Below, one piece after another: positions 6,842 through 13,723 of a stretch of DNA of 21,961 nt. Source of the stretch: an uncultured Lachnospiraceae bacterium (GTDB lineage Bacteria; Bacillota; Clostridia; Lachnospirales; Lachnospiraceae); assembly GCA_900554205.1 (NCBI GenBank), contig USGM01000054.1, positions 1 through 21,961 of the forward strand, written 5' to 3'. The notes beneath the pieces were generated by a model. That model was given only the letters and a program-made list of their open reading frames with translations, did no database searches and was not told the DNA's origin. How positions within the stretch are numbered: position 1 is the first letter of the stretch; every line of letters begins with the position of its first letter. A program made the position numbers and the translations under genes.

Positions 6842-8608
6842 CTATGGCAGAACATACCGCTCTCTGTATGCCGCGACCTTGCCCTTAAAGTCCACATTGT
6901 CCTCCTGCTTCAGCTCATTCACATAGGCATGGGGCTCCACACCCTCCTCCTTCTCCTGAAGCATACAGATGGCAATGTTGGAGCAGTGGTCTGATACCCG
7001 TTCCAGACTTCCCATGATGTCCGTCAGCAGAAGTCCGAGATCGATCGTACATTTTCCCTTGCGGAGACGCTTGACATGACGCTTCCGTATGTCCATGTTC
7101 AGTTCGTCGATGACCTCCTCCATCGGCTCGACCTGTCTTGCCAGTCCCAGATCCTCCTCCGCAAAGCAGAGTGTTGTCAGCTTCAGAATGTCGTGGACAG
7201 CCTTACCCAGAGTCTCCAGCTCCTTCTGTGCCTTCTCCGAGAACTGCATGTCCTTCTGCCGCATCTTCGCCGCCGCATCCTTGATTGCTTTGGCATAATC
7301 GGAGATACGCTCGAAATCTGTGATACAGTGCAGGATAGAGTTCAATATCTGGCTGTCCTGCTCCGACATATCCTGCGCGCTCAGCTTTACAAGATAGTTT
7401 CCGAGCTCGTCCTCGAATTTGTCTACCCGCGCCTCCAGCTCGGTGACGTGTGCCGCTGTCTCCTCGTCGTAGTTCCGCAGCAATCCTATCGCGCAGTTCA
7501 CGGCTTCCTCTGCAAGACCTGCCATTGTCACAGCCACCGCGCGGCTCTGCTCCACCGCATAGGCAGGGATCTCCAGAAATCTCTCGTCCAGCAGCTGCAA
7601 CGCCTCGTCTCCGACAGGCTTGTCCTCTGTCGCATCCTCCCTGATCGTCAGGCATGCCAGCTTCACAAGCAGCCGTGAAAAAGGGAACAGACAGATCGTC
7701 GTCGCAATATTGAACAGGCTATGTACCATTGCGATGTCCAGCGCCGTCGCCGCCCTGTCCATGAAAGAGAACGGATGAATCGCATTGATAAGATAAAATA
7801 CAGCCATGAACAGCGCAGTTCCGATGATGTTAAAATAGAGATGGATCAGCGCCGCACGCCGCGCGTTCTTGTTCGCGCCGATACTCGAGAGCAATGCCGT
7901 CACGCAGGTTCCGATATTCTGTCCCATGATAATCGGAATCGCCGCGCTGTATCCCACCGCTCCGGTCATACACAGCGCCTGCAGGATACCTACGGATGCC
8001 GAGGAGGACTGGATCAGCGCCGTCAGCAAAAGTCCCGCCAGCATTCCCAGTATGGGGTTGGAAAACCTCGTCAGTATTCCGGTAAATTCCGGGACATCGG
8101 CAAGCGGTTTCACTGCCGCACTCATCGTGTCCATGCCGAACATCAGCACGGCAAAGCCGAGCATTACGGTTGCAACGCTCTTCGGTTTATCTTTTTTGGA
8201 GAACATCAGAATCCCGACCGCAACAATAGCCAGAATCGGCGAAAAAGAGGTCGGCTTACACATCTGTACAAAAAATGAAGAACTGTCGATTCCCGTAATG
8301 CCGAGAATCCATGCCGTAATCGTAGTTCCGATATTGGCACCCATGATGATGCCCACTGCCTGCTGCAGCTTCATGATGCCGGAGTTGACGAAGCCAACCA
8401 CCATGACGGTCGTGGCAGACGAAGACTGGATCACCGCCGTCACGCCCGCCCCGACCAACACTGCCTTGAACGGGTTGTTTGTCAGCTTTTCCAGAATGCT
8501 CTCAAACTTTCCGCCGCTCACCTTCGCAAGCCCGTCTCCAAGCATTGTCATTCCATAGAGAAATAATGCCAGTCCGCCTACCATTGACAGGAAATCAAAC
8601 ACACTCAT
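6842..8608 (-). CDS. Na/Pi cotransporter family protein with C-terminal PhoU-like domain
   Basis: This 588-residue membrane protein is predicted to move phosphate with sodium ions. The membrane part holds the two inverted family repeats: QSSSATT at 61-67 followed by GANIGTT at 90-96, and QSSSASV at 200-206 followed by GQNIGTC at 229-235. About eight or nine hydrophobic segments fill residues 1-320. Residues about 350-560 form a helical PhoU-like domain. The gene lies between phoU and phoB and has its own promoter with phased TTTACAT repeats in the 110-nt gap, so it appears to be a separately boosted member of the phosphate regulon. Direction of transport (import or overflow export) cannot be read from sequence; phosphate-starvation control favours import. 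Confidence 0.92.
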   Translation of the reverse strand: MSVFDFLSMVGGLALFLYGMTMLGDGLAKVSGGKFESILEKLTNNPFKAVLVGAGVTAVIQSSSATTVMVVGFVNSGIMKLQQAVGIIMGANIGTTITAWILGITGIDSSSFFVQMCKPTSFSPILAIVAVGILMFSKKDKPKSVATVMLGFAVLMFGMDTMSAAVKPLADVPEFTGILTRFSNPILGMLAGLLLTALIQSSSASVGILQALCMTGAVGYSAAIPIIMGQNIGTCVTALLSSIGANKNARRAALIHLYFNIIGTALFMAVFYLINAIHPFSFMDRAATALDIAMVHSLFNIATTICLFPFSRLLVKLACLTIREDATEDKPVGDEALQLLDERFLEIPAYAVEQSRAVAVTMAGLAEEAVNCAIGLLRNYDEETAAHVTELEARVDKFEDELGNYLVKLSAQDMSEQDSQILNSILHCITDFERISDYAKAIKDAAAKMRQKDMQFSEKAQKELETLGKAVHDILKLTTLCFAEEDLGLARQVEPMEEVIDELNMDIRKRHVKRLRKGKCTIDLGLLLTDIMGSLERVSDHCSNIAICMLQEKEEGVEPHAYVNELKQEDNVDFKGKVAAYRERYVLP

Positions 8609-8658
8609 ATCTCACCCTCGCTTTTTGCATAATCACATTTTCTTTATCTACATTTTTA

Positions 8659-8712
8659 ATCATAATTCCCCTATGTAAAATGCAAAACCAGCGAATGTAA
8701 AATTTATGTAAA
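8659..8712 (-). promoter_or_regulatory. Pho-box promoter of the Na/Pi cotransporter gene
   Basis: On the minus strand, three perfect TTTACAT heptamers lie at 8712-8706, 8701-8695 and 8679-8673. The first two are 11 nt apart and the third is 22 nt further on, so all share one 11-nt phase with one degenerate position skipped. A -10 hexamer TATGAT (8664-8659) begins 8 nt after the last repeat. There is no good -35, as expected for an activator-dependent PhoB/PhoP promoter. The first repeat starts 7 nt after the phoU stop codon. Protein binding is inferred. Confidence 0.75.
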
Positions 8713-8718
8713 GCGCAG

Positions 8719-9372
8719 CTATCCGTCAAGCTCTCCCGTCACGCGGAACCGTGTCCATTTCCCGATATTGACAGCGTGATCCCCGACCTTCTCCAGATAC
8801 TTTGCAATCATAAGATTATCGACCACTCTGTCGGCATCCAGCGTATGCCCCTGAATCGCATGCATCATGTCCTCTTTGACCTGGTTAAACAGTCCGTCCA
8901 CAACGTCGTCATTATCGATAACCATGCGCGCCGTCTCGGCATCGCCCTCGACAAACGCCTCCACCGACTCCCGAACCATGGTTCTCGCCTCATCCATCAT
9001 CTTCAGGATCACCTCATCCGACTCCGTCTGCTGCACCGGCTCCTTCCTCCGCAGAAACAGCTCCGCCATATCTCCGACATGATCGCCGATTCTCTCCATG
9101 TCGGTCACGACCTTCAGGGATGCCGTCACCAGCCGCAGATCCCTTGCAACCGGCTGCTGCTTTATCATCAGTGCAAGGCACCTCGCCTCAATGCTCCTGA
9201 GCATATCCACCATCTGCCTGTCACTGTCGAGCAGATTTTCCAGGCTCTCAACATCGTTTGCCTTTGCCGCCAGCAGGAGCTTGTCATAGCCGATCTCCAC
9301 AAGCTCTCCCATCTCCGCGACCTTCTCCTTGAGCTGCTCCAGCTCCTGATCAAACACAATTCTTGGTGCCAT
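8719..9372 (-). CDS. phoU: Phosphate signalling complex protein PhoU
   Basis: This 217-residue cytoplasmic all-helical protein has two PhoU repeats (roughly 10-100 and 115-205). Typical blocks are visible, such as the Arg-Asp-Leu-Arg stretch near 77-80 followed by an E-R-I-G-D-H block, and LEKVGDHAVNIG near the C-terminus. PhoU binds metal ions and connects the PstSCAB transporter with the PhoR kinase, repressing the Pho regulon when phosphate is plentiful. It follows pstB by 20 nt and belongs to the same transcript. The next gene encodes a second PhoU-like domain fused to a Na/Pi carrier. Confidence 0.95.
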   Translation of the reverse strand: MAPRIVFDQELEQLKEKVAEMGELVEIGYDKLLLAAKANDVESLENLLDSDRQMVDMLRSIEARCLALMIKQQPVARDLRLVTASLKVVTDMERIGDHVGDMAELFLRRKEPVQQTESDEVILKMMDEARTMVRESVEAFVEGDAETARMVIDNDDVVDGLFNQVKEDMMHAIQGHTLDADRVVDNLMIAKYLEKVGDHAVNIGKWTRFRVTGELDG

Positions 9373-9392
9373 AATAGCATTTCCTCTCTTTC

Positions 9393-10151
9393 TCAGCCAA
9401 AACGCCCCGTAATATAGTCCTCTGTCCGCTTATCCTTCGGACGCGAGAACAGCATCCCCGTCTCCCCGAATTCCACCACTTCCCCGACAAGGAAGAATGC
9501 CGTATCATCGGAAACTCTCGCCGCCTGCTGCATGTTATGCGTGACAATGACTACCGTATACTTCTTTTTCAGGCTCTCCATGAGCTCCTCTATCTTCAGC
9601 GTGGAGACCGGATCGAGCGCAGAGGTCGGCTCATCCATCAGAAGTACTTCCGGCTCCACCGCAAGCGCTCTGGCGATGCAGAGTCTCTGCTGCTGTCCGC
9701 CGGAAAGTCCCAGCGCGGATTTATGCAGTCTGTCCTTCACCTCATCGAAGATTGCCGCACCCTTCAGCGCATTCTCCACGATCTCGTCCAACTTCTGCCT
9801 GCTCTTCATCCCGTGTAATCTCGGCCCATAGGCTATATTGTCATAAATGCTCATCGGGAACGGATTCGGCTGCTGGAATACCATTCCGACCTTCTTTCGG
9901 AGCAAAGTCGTGTCCACCCGCTTGTCGTAAATATCCTCTCCGTCCAACAGGATCTTGCCGTCAATCTTCACATTTTCGACCAGATCATTCATTCTGTTGA
10001 TGCATTTTAGGAAGGTTGACTTGCCGCAGCCGCTGGGACCGATAAAGGCGGTGATCGCATGATCCTTGATGTCCATATTTACACTTTTCAGCGCGTGGTT
10101 CGTACCGTAGTGAAGGTTCAGGTTCCGCACTGTAATCTTATTCTTTTCCAT
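9393..10151 (-). CDS. pstB: Phosphate ABC transporter ATP-binding protein PstB
   Basis: This 252-residue ATPase drives the PstCA membrane channel. The motifs are complete: Walker A GPSGCGKST at 38-46, Q-loop Q93 in VFQQPNPFP, signature LSGGQQQR at 149-156, Walker B VLLMDEP at 169-175 and H-loop His205 in VIVTHNM. The N-terminus KITVRNLNLHYG is typical of PstB. AGGAGAG lies about 8 nt before the ATG. It is located 26 nt after pstA and before phoU, the standard order. Confidence 0.97.
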   Translation of the reverse strand: MEKNKITVRNLNLHYGTNHALKSVNMDIKDHAITAFIGPSGCGKSTFLKCINRMNDLVENVKIDGKILLDGEDIYDKRVDTTLLRKKVGMVFQQPNPFPMSIYDNIAYGPRLHGMKSRQKLDEIVENALKGAAIFDEVKDRLHKSALGLSGGQQQRLCIARALAVEPEVLLMDEPTSALDPVSTLKIEELMESLKKKYTVVIVTHNMQQAARVSDDTAFFLVGEVVEFGETGMLFSRPKDKRTEDYITGRFG

Positions 10152-10177
10152 AGAATTACTCTCCTGTGTTCTTCCTG

Positions 10178-11062
10178 TTATTTGCGAATGCCCTTTGTCA
10201 CAAGCTTCAAAAGCAGATTGATGAGCAGCACAATGATAATCAGCACACAGCCGATACCAAACGCCGTCTCATACTCACCATTCTGCATCTGGAGATAAAG
10301 CTCAATCGTCAGCGTTCCGCCGGTCTCCATTGCCTTGTGTCCAAGCTTTGCGATATTTTCAGCAAAGGAGCCCGTGAGCTTCGGCAGAAGTCTCGCACTT
10401 CCCGCCGTAAAGAGAAGCGCCGCCGACTCACCTACGATTCGTCCCACGGCAAGAATCACGCCGGTCAGGATGCCCGGCATCGCCGAGGGCAGAAGGATCG
10501 TCCGGATCATATACCACTTTGTCGCTCCCATTCCCAGCGCGCCGCTGCGATAGCTGTCAGGCACGGTGCGAAGCGCCTCCTGCGTGTTTCTGACGATCAG
10601 CGGCAGCACCATCAACGTCAGTGTCAGTGCGCCGTTAAGCAGCGAATAGCCAAGTCCGAGCACGTTTCCGAAGAAAACCATACCGAACAGTCCGAAGATG
10701 ACAGAGGGAATACCCGAGAGCGTCTCTGTCGTAAACTCAATCAGATGCACCAGCTTTCCGGGCTTCGCGTACTCATTCAGATAAATGGCACCTCCGACAC
10801 CGACCGGTGTTGCGATCAGCAGCGTAATGATAATAATGTAAAGCGTATTGACCAGATTTCCCGCAATGCCAACCGTTCCCTTCAGGGCGCTCGTCACGCT
10901 CGTAAAGAAGGAGGGCGACAGCTTGTGAAAGCCCTTCATGAAGACATACCCGATGATACCGAGCAGAAGGAACACAGAGATGGACGCTGCCCCGTAGATT
11001 GCTGCAAGCAGAAATGTCTCCGCCGGTCTCTTTCTCTTTCTGTATAAGGTCGAATCAAACAT
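10178..11062 (-). CDS. pstA: Phosphate ABC transporter permease PstA
   Basis: This 294-residue inner-membrane permease has about six hydrophobic segments. Conserved parts include the TLSGIPSVIFGLFG stretch at 114-127 and the ATPase-docking (EAA) loop at about 175-197 (ALGMGATKWYMIRTILLPSA). It pairs with PstC to form the phosphate channel. The start codon overlaps the pstC stop by 8 nt, indicating translational coupling. Confidence 0.96.
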   Translation of the reverse strand: MFDSTLYRKRKRPAETFLLAAIYGAASISVFLLLGIIGYVFMKGFHKLSPSFFTSVTSALKGTVGIAGNLVNTLYIIIITLLIATPVGVGGAIYLNEYAKPGKLVHLIEFTTETLSGIPSVIFGLFGMVFFGNVLGLGYSLLNGALTLTLMVLPLIVRNTQEALRTVPDSYRSGALGMGATKWYMIRTILLPSAMPGILTGVILAVGRIVGESAALLFTAGSARLLPKLTGSFAENIAKLGHKAMETGGTLTIELYLQMQNGEYETAFGIGCVLIIIVLLINLLLKLVTKGIRK

Positions 11063-12017
11063 CCTTCTTCGCTCCTTCCTTCAGGATCCGGTTCAGCACG
11101 ACATTGATAATCATAATGAAGACAAACAGAACCAGTCCGATCGTAAACAGCATCTGTCTGTGTGTTCCCTGCGAATATCCCATCTCGCTGACAATCGCCG
11201 TCGTCAGGAACCGGACGGAATTAAACGGCAGGGGTGCGTTCACGCTGCTGCCGGAGACGAGCGTGATCGCCATCGCCTCTCCGATCGCTCTTCCCACGCC
11301 CAGCACAACCGCTGTGACGATTCCCGACTTTGCCGCCGGAAGAATCGATTTGAAGATCGTCTGTATATGGGACGCCCCGAGCGCCAGCGATGCCGCCTTG
11401 ATGCTCGGATGAACCGCGCGGATCGAGGTCTCGCTGATATTGATGACGGTCGGCAGGATCATGATGGCAAGGACGATCACGGCGGACAGGAGATTTGCGC
11501 CGCCGGTGAACTGGTGGGTCTTTGATCCCGCGAACACCTTCAGCTCCAGCTTATACATCAGCGGGTTCAGAAGGTAAATTCCGAGCAGTCCGTAAATTAC
11601 GGAGGGAATGCCCGCCAGCAGCTCTACCGCCGGTTTTACGATACCCGCCAGACGCTTGTCAGCAATCTCTGCAAGAAATACCGCGGTCAGGATACCGATG
11701 GGCACACCGATCAGAACTGCCAGTGTCGTTCCCACGATCGATGTCAGGATGACATAAAGTATTCCGAATCTCGGTTCCGCCGCCGTCGGCTTCCAGACGG
11801 TTCCGAACAATATCTCCTTTAAACCTACCTTAAAGATTGCCGGAGTACCGCTGATGATCATATACAGGGTGATCGATGCCACTGCAAAGATAGCAGCCAA
11901 GGCGCAGACTGTAAAAATTGCCTGCGCCACATGCTCTACGATCGCCTTATTTCTTCTGCTTCCCATCACGCTCTGTGATGCTTTGTCAGTTACTTTCTTT
12001 TCAGGCTGTATGCTCAT
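11055..12017 (-). CDS. pstC: Phosphate ABC transporter permease PstC
   Basis: This 320-residue permease has about six membrane segments, with AGIPSVIYGLLG at 135-146 and the EAA loop at about 210-233 (LALGASHIQTIFKSILPAA). The ATG at 12017 is preferred over the GTG at 12035 because AAAGGGA lies about 9 nt before it and the longer form would place its start inside the ribosome binding region. It follows pstS by 25 nt and overlaps pstA by 8 nt. Confidence 0.95.
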   Translation of the reverse strand: MSIQPEKKVTDKASQSVMGSRRNKAIVEHVAQAIFTVCALAAIFAVASITLYMIISGTPAIFKVGLKEILFGTVWKPTAAEPRFGILYVILTSIVGTTLAVLIGVPIGILTAVFLAEIADKRLAGIVKPAVELLAGIPSVIYGLLGIYLLNPLMYKLELKVFAGSKTHQFTGGANLLSAVIVLAIMILPTVINISETSIRAVHPSIKAASLALGASHIQTIFKSILPAAKSGIVTAVVLGVGRAIGEAMAITLVSGSSVNAPLPFNSVRFLTTAIVSEMGYSQGTHRQMLFTIGLVLFVFIMIINVVLNRILKEGAKKDV

Positions 12018-12042
12018 ACTCACATTCCCTTTCACGGGTGAT

Positions 12043-12957
12043 TTACTTTACGGTAATCAGACCGACCTGTGCTGCGACTGCCTGACCCTCTTCGCCGAGG
12101 ACATAGTCAAACCATGCGCGGACAAGCTCATTCTGTTCGGAAATCTCACCCTTGGTTGCCATGACGAAGGGTCTGCTCAGGAAATAATTTCCCGCCTTGA
12201 TATTTTCAGCCGTGGGCTCCACACCGTCCAGTGCCAGTGCGATCACGCTGTCATCCACAACATCCAGGGAAACATAGCCGATTGCTCCGGGAGTGGATGC
12301 AACCTTTGCCATAACAGCGCCCGTGCTGTCAAGCTCGTTTGCATAGGCACAGCCGTCTTCCACCTTCAGAAGCTCCTCGAAGGCTCCTCTGGTTCCGCTG
12401 CCTGCCTCACGTCCGACAACAATGATCGGTGCGTCCGCTCCGCCGACCTCAGACCAGTTCTTTACCGCGCCTGTATAAATGTCTGTCAGCTGCTGCTTTG
12501 TAAGTCCTGTCACCGTGTTGGCTAGGTCTACGCACACTGCAATTCCGTCGATAGCAACAATGTTCTCCACTGCACCGTTATTCTTCTCTTCGTCCTTGAG
12601 GTTTCTGGAAGAATTTCCGATGTCTGCGCTTCCGGAGGTAACTGCCTCGATGCCTGCGCCGGAACCTACAAACTCCGCTGTCACAGTCACATTGGGGTAC
12701 TTCCCCATAAAGCTCTCTGCCAGAGCGTTTGCCAGCTTCTCCATGGAAGTGCTGCCGACCATCTGGATGCTGCCGGACAGTTCCTTGCTGTCGCTTCCGG
12801 TGCTATCCGTCTGCGTTCCGTCGGTTGTGCCCTGAGATGACTGATTCTGCGCATCGCTTGCCTGACTGCTGTTTGATGCCGTATTTCCACAGCCTGTCAT
12901 GCAGGCAACTGCCAATACACATGTGCTTAATAATGCGACTAATTTCTTTATTTTCAT
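12043..12957 (-). CDS. pstS: Phosphate-binding lipoprotein PstS
   Basis: This 304-residue surface lipoprotein captures phosphate and delivers it to PstCA. It has a lipoprotein signal peptide with a lysine-containing start (MKIKK), a hydrophobic core and a lipobox ending at Cys23 (MTGC). A Ser/Thr/Gln-rich linker follows to about residue 60. The mature domain contains the phosphate-site stretches SIQMVGSTSMEKL and GREAGSGTRGAFEE. The ATG at 12957 is chosen over one at 12969 because GGAGGAGATT sits directly before it. It is the first gene of the pst operon, behind a Pho-box promoter that begins just after the preceding amidase gene. Confidence 0.95.
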   Translation of the reverse strand: MKIKKLVALLSTCVLAVACMTGCGNTASNSSQASDAQNQSSQGTTDGTQTDSTGSDSKELSGSIQMVGSTSMEKLANALAESFMGKYPNVTVTAEFVGSGAGIEAVTSGSADIGNSSRNLKDEEKNNGAVENIVAIDGIAVCVDLANTVTGLTKQQLTDIYTGAVKNWSEVGGADAPIIVVGREAGSGTRGAFEELLKVEDGCAYANELDSTGAVMAKVASTPGAIGYVSLDVVDDSVIALALDGVEPTAENIKAGNYFLSRPFVMATKGEISEQNELVRAWFDYVLGEEGQAVAAQVGLITVK

Positions 12958-13045
12958 AATCTCCTCCATTTTCCGGGGCTTTCCTCTCCCCTTGACACTT
13001 CTTTCTTTGTCTTACGATGTTCATCTTAGCAGAGGGAAAAAGAAG

Positions 13046-13088
13046 GTAATACCATGGAGGCGTAATATCTTTGTAAGAACAAAGTAAA
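13046..13088 (-). promoter_or_regulatory. Pho-box promoter of the pst operon
   Basis: On the minus strand TTTACTT (13088-13082), CTTACAA (13077-13071) and ATTACGC (13066-13060) share a TTAC core repeated every 11 nt. A TATTAC hexamer (13051-13046) begins 8 nt after the last repeat, the same spacing as in the Na/Pi cotransporter promoter. The predicted transcript has a leader of about 80 nt. The box starts 2 nt after the amidase stop codon. Binding by the local PhoB-type regulator is inferred from the repeat pattern and from the genes controlled. Confidence 0.72.
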
Positions 13089-13089
13089 A

Positions 13090-13623
13090 TCATCCGCCCC
13101 AGACCGTGGCGAGAATGCCGTCGGCGATCGCCCGTGCAATCTCATCAAAGCGCTCGTCAAAGAGCTGGTTATCCGCATCGGTGTTGATAAATCCGACTTC
13201 CACCAGAACGGCAGGCATCTCGGTCCGGTTCAGGACGACCAGATTCCTTCTTTCGTTCACGCCAAGGTTGGTAAAGCCGACCGCCTCCAGCCTTGTATTG
13301 ATGTTATAGGCGAGGGTTGCCGCCTGACTGTAAAGGTTATAGACCAGCGTCTCCACGCCGGAATACTGGTTCGGGTAGGGGCTGGAATTGCGGTGGATGG
13401 AGACAAAGTAGTCCGCACCGACAGCGTTTGCCTCCATCGCCTTCTGATAAGGGGACTCATAGATGTCCGTCGTCCGCGTATAGTAAACATCCACTCCGTT
13501 CGCCTCAAGAATCGGTCCAATCGCCAGTACAAGCGCAAGTGCGTCATCCTTCTCCTGACGTCCGTTGTATGTAGCGCCGGGATTTGCGCCGCCATGACCG
13601 GCATCAAGTGCTACAAGTGCCAT
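13090..13623 (-). CDS. N-acetylmuramoyl-L-alanine amidase (Amidase_3 family), catalytic domain only
   Basis: This 177-residue enzyme is predicted to cut the bond between N-acetylmuramic acid and L-alanine in peptidoglycan. Zinc ligands appear as H10 (DAGHGG), E24 (GRQEKDD) and H77 (SIHRNSS), and the catalytic glutamate as E142 (VLVEVGFIN). The ATG at 13623 is chosen over longer forms because GGGAGG lies 10 nt before it and the catalytic fold begins at once. There is no signal peptide, no wall-binding domain and no membrane segment, so it would need another way out of the cell or act on internal muropeptides. Short forms like this also occur as phage endolysins, but no phage genes are nearby. 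It follows the ABC exporter genes by 100 nt and leaves no room for a terminator before the pst promoter. Confidence 0.88.
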   Translation of the reverse strand: MALVALDAGHGGANPGATYNGRQEKDDALALVLAIGPILEANGVDVYYTRTTDIYESPYQKAMEANAVGADYFVSIHRNSSPYPNQYSGVETLVYNLYSQAATLAYNINTRLEAVGFTNLGVNERRNLVVLNRTEMPAVLVEVGFINTDADNQLFDERFDEIARAIADGILATVWGG

Positions 13624-13723
13624 ATAAAAAGACCTCCCACATAACTTTCTATAAGCTATGCGGAAAGTCTGATTCTGTGTCTGTCCTGTTACTGTTTTTG
13701 ATTTTATGTCTGAAAGATGCTTG
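13624..13723. other. Gap between ABC exporter and amidase genes
   Basis: This 100-nt gap holds only weak structures: an interrupted 6-bp hairpin at the ABC gene stop codon (13708-13729) and another with a 13-nt loop at 13644-13668. Neither has a T-run on the transcribed strand. A TAAAAT hexamer is present, but its only upstream partner (CTGACA) is 15 nt away. I see no convincing promoter or terminator. Confidence 0.4.

Noticed and set aside
4637..9417. Several long plus-strand frames (for example 5348-6148, 7721-8278, 7869-8558, 8776-9417)
   Set aside because: Each is antisense to a confident gene of the phosphate locus and has low-complexity or His/Arg/Leu-rich composition typical of shadow frames.
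13023..13028. TAAGAT as -10 of the pst promoter
   Set aside because: It lies about 30 nt beyond the Pho repeats. TATTAC at 13051-13046 has the same 8-nt spacing to the repeats as the -10 at 8664-8659, so it fits better. TAAGAT remains possible.
13090..13623. Amidase as a prophage endolysin remnant
   Set aside because: No holin, integrase, structural phage gene or attachment repeat is seen nearby, and base composition looks like the neighbours.
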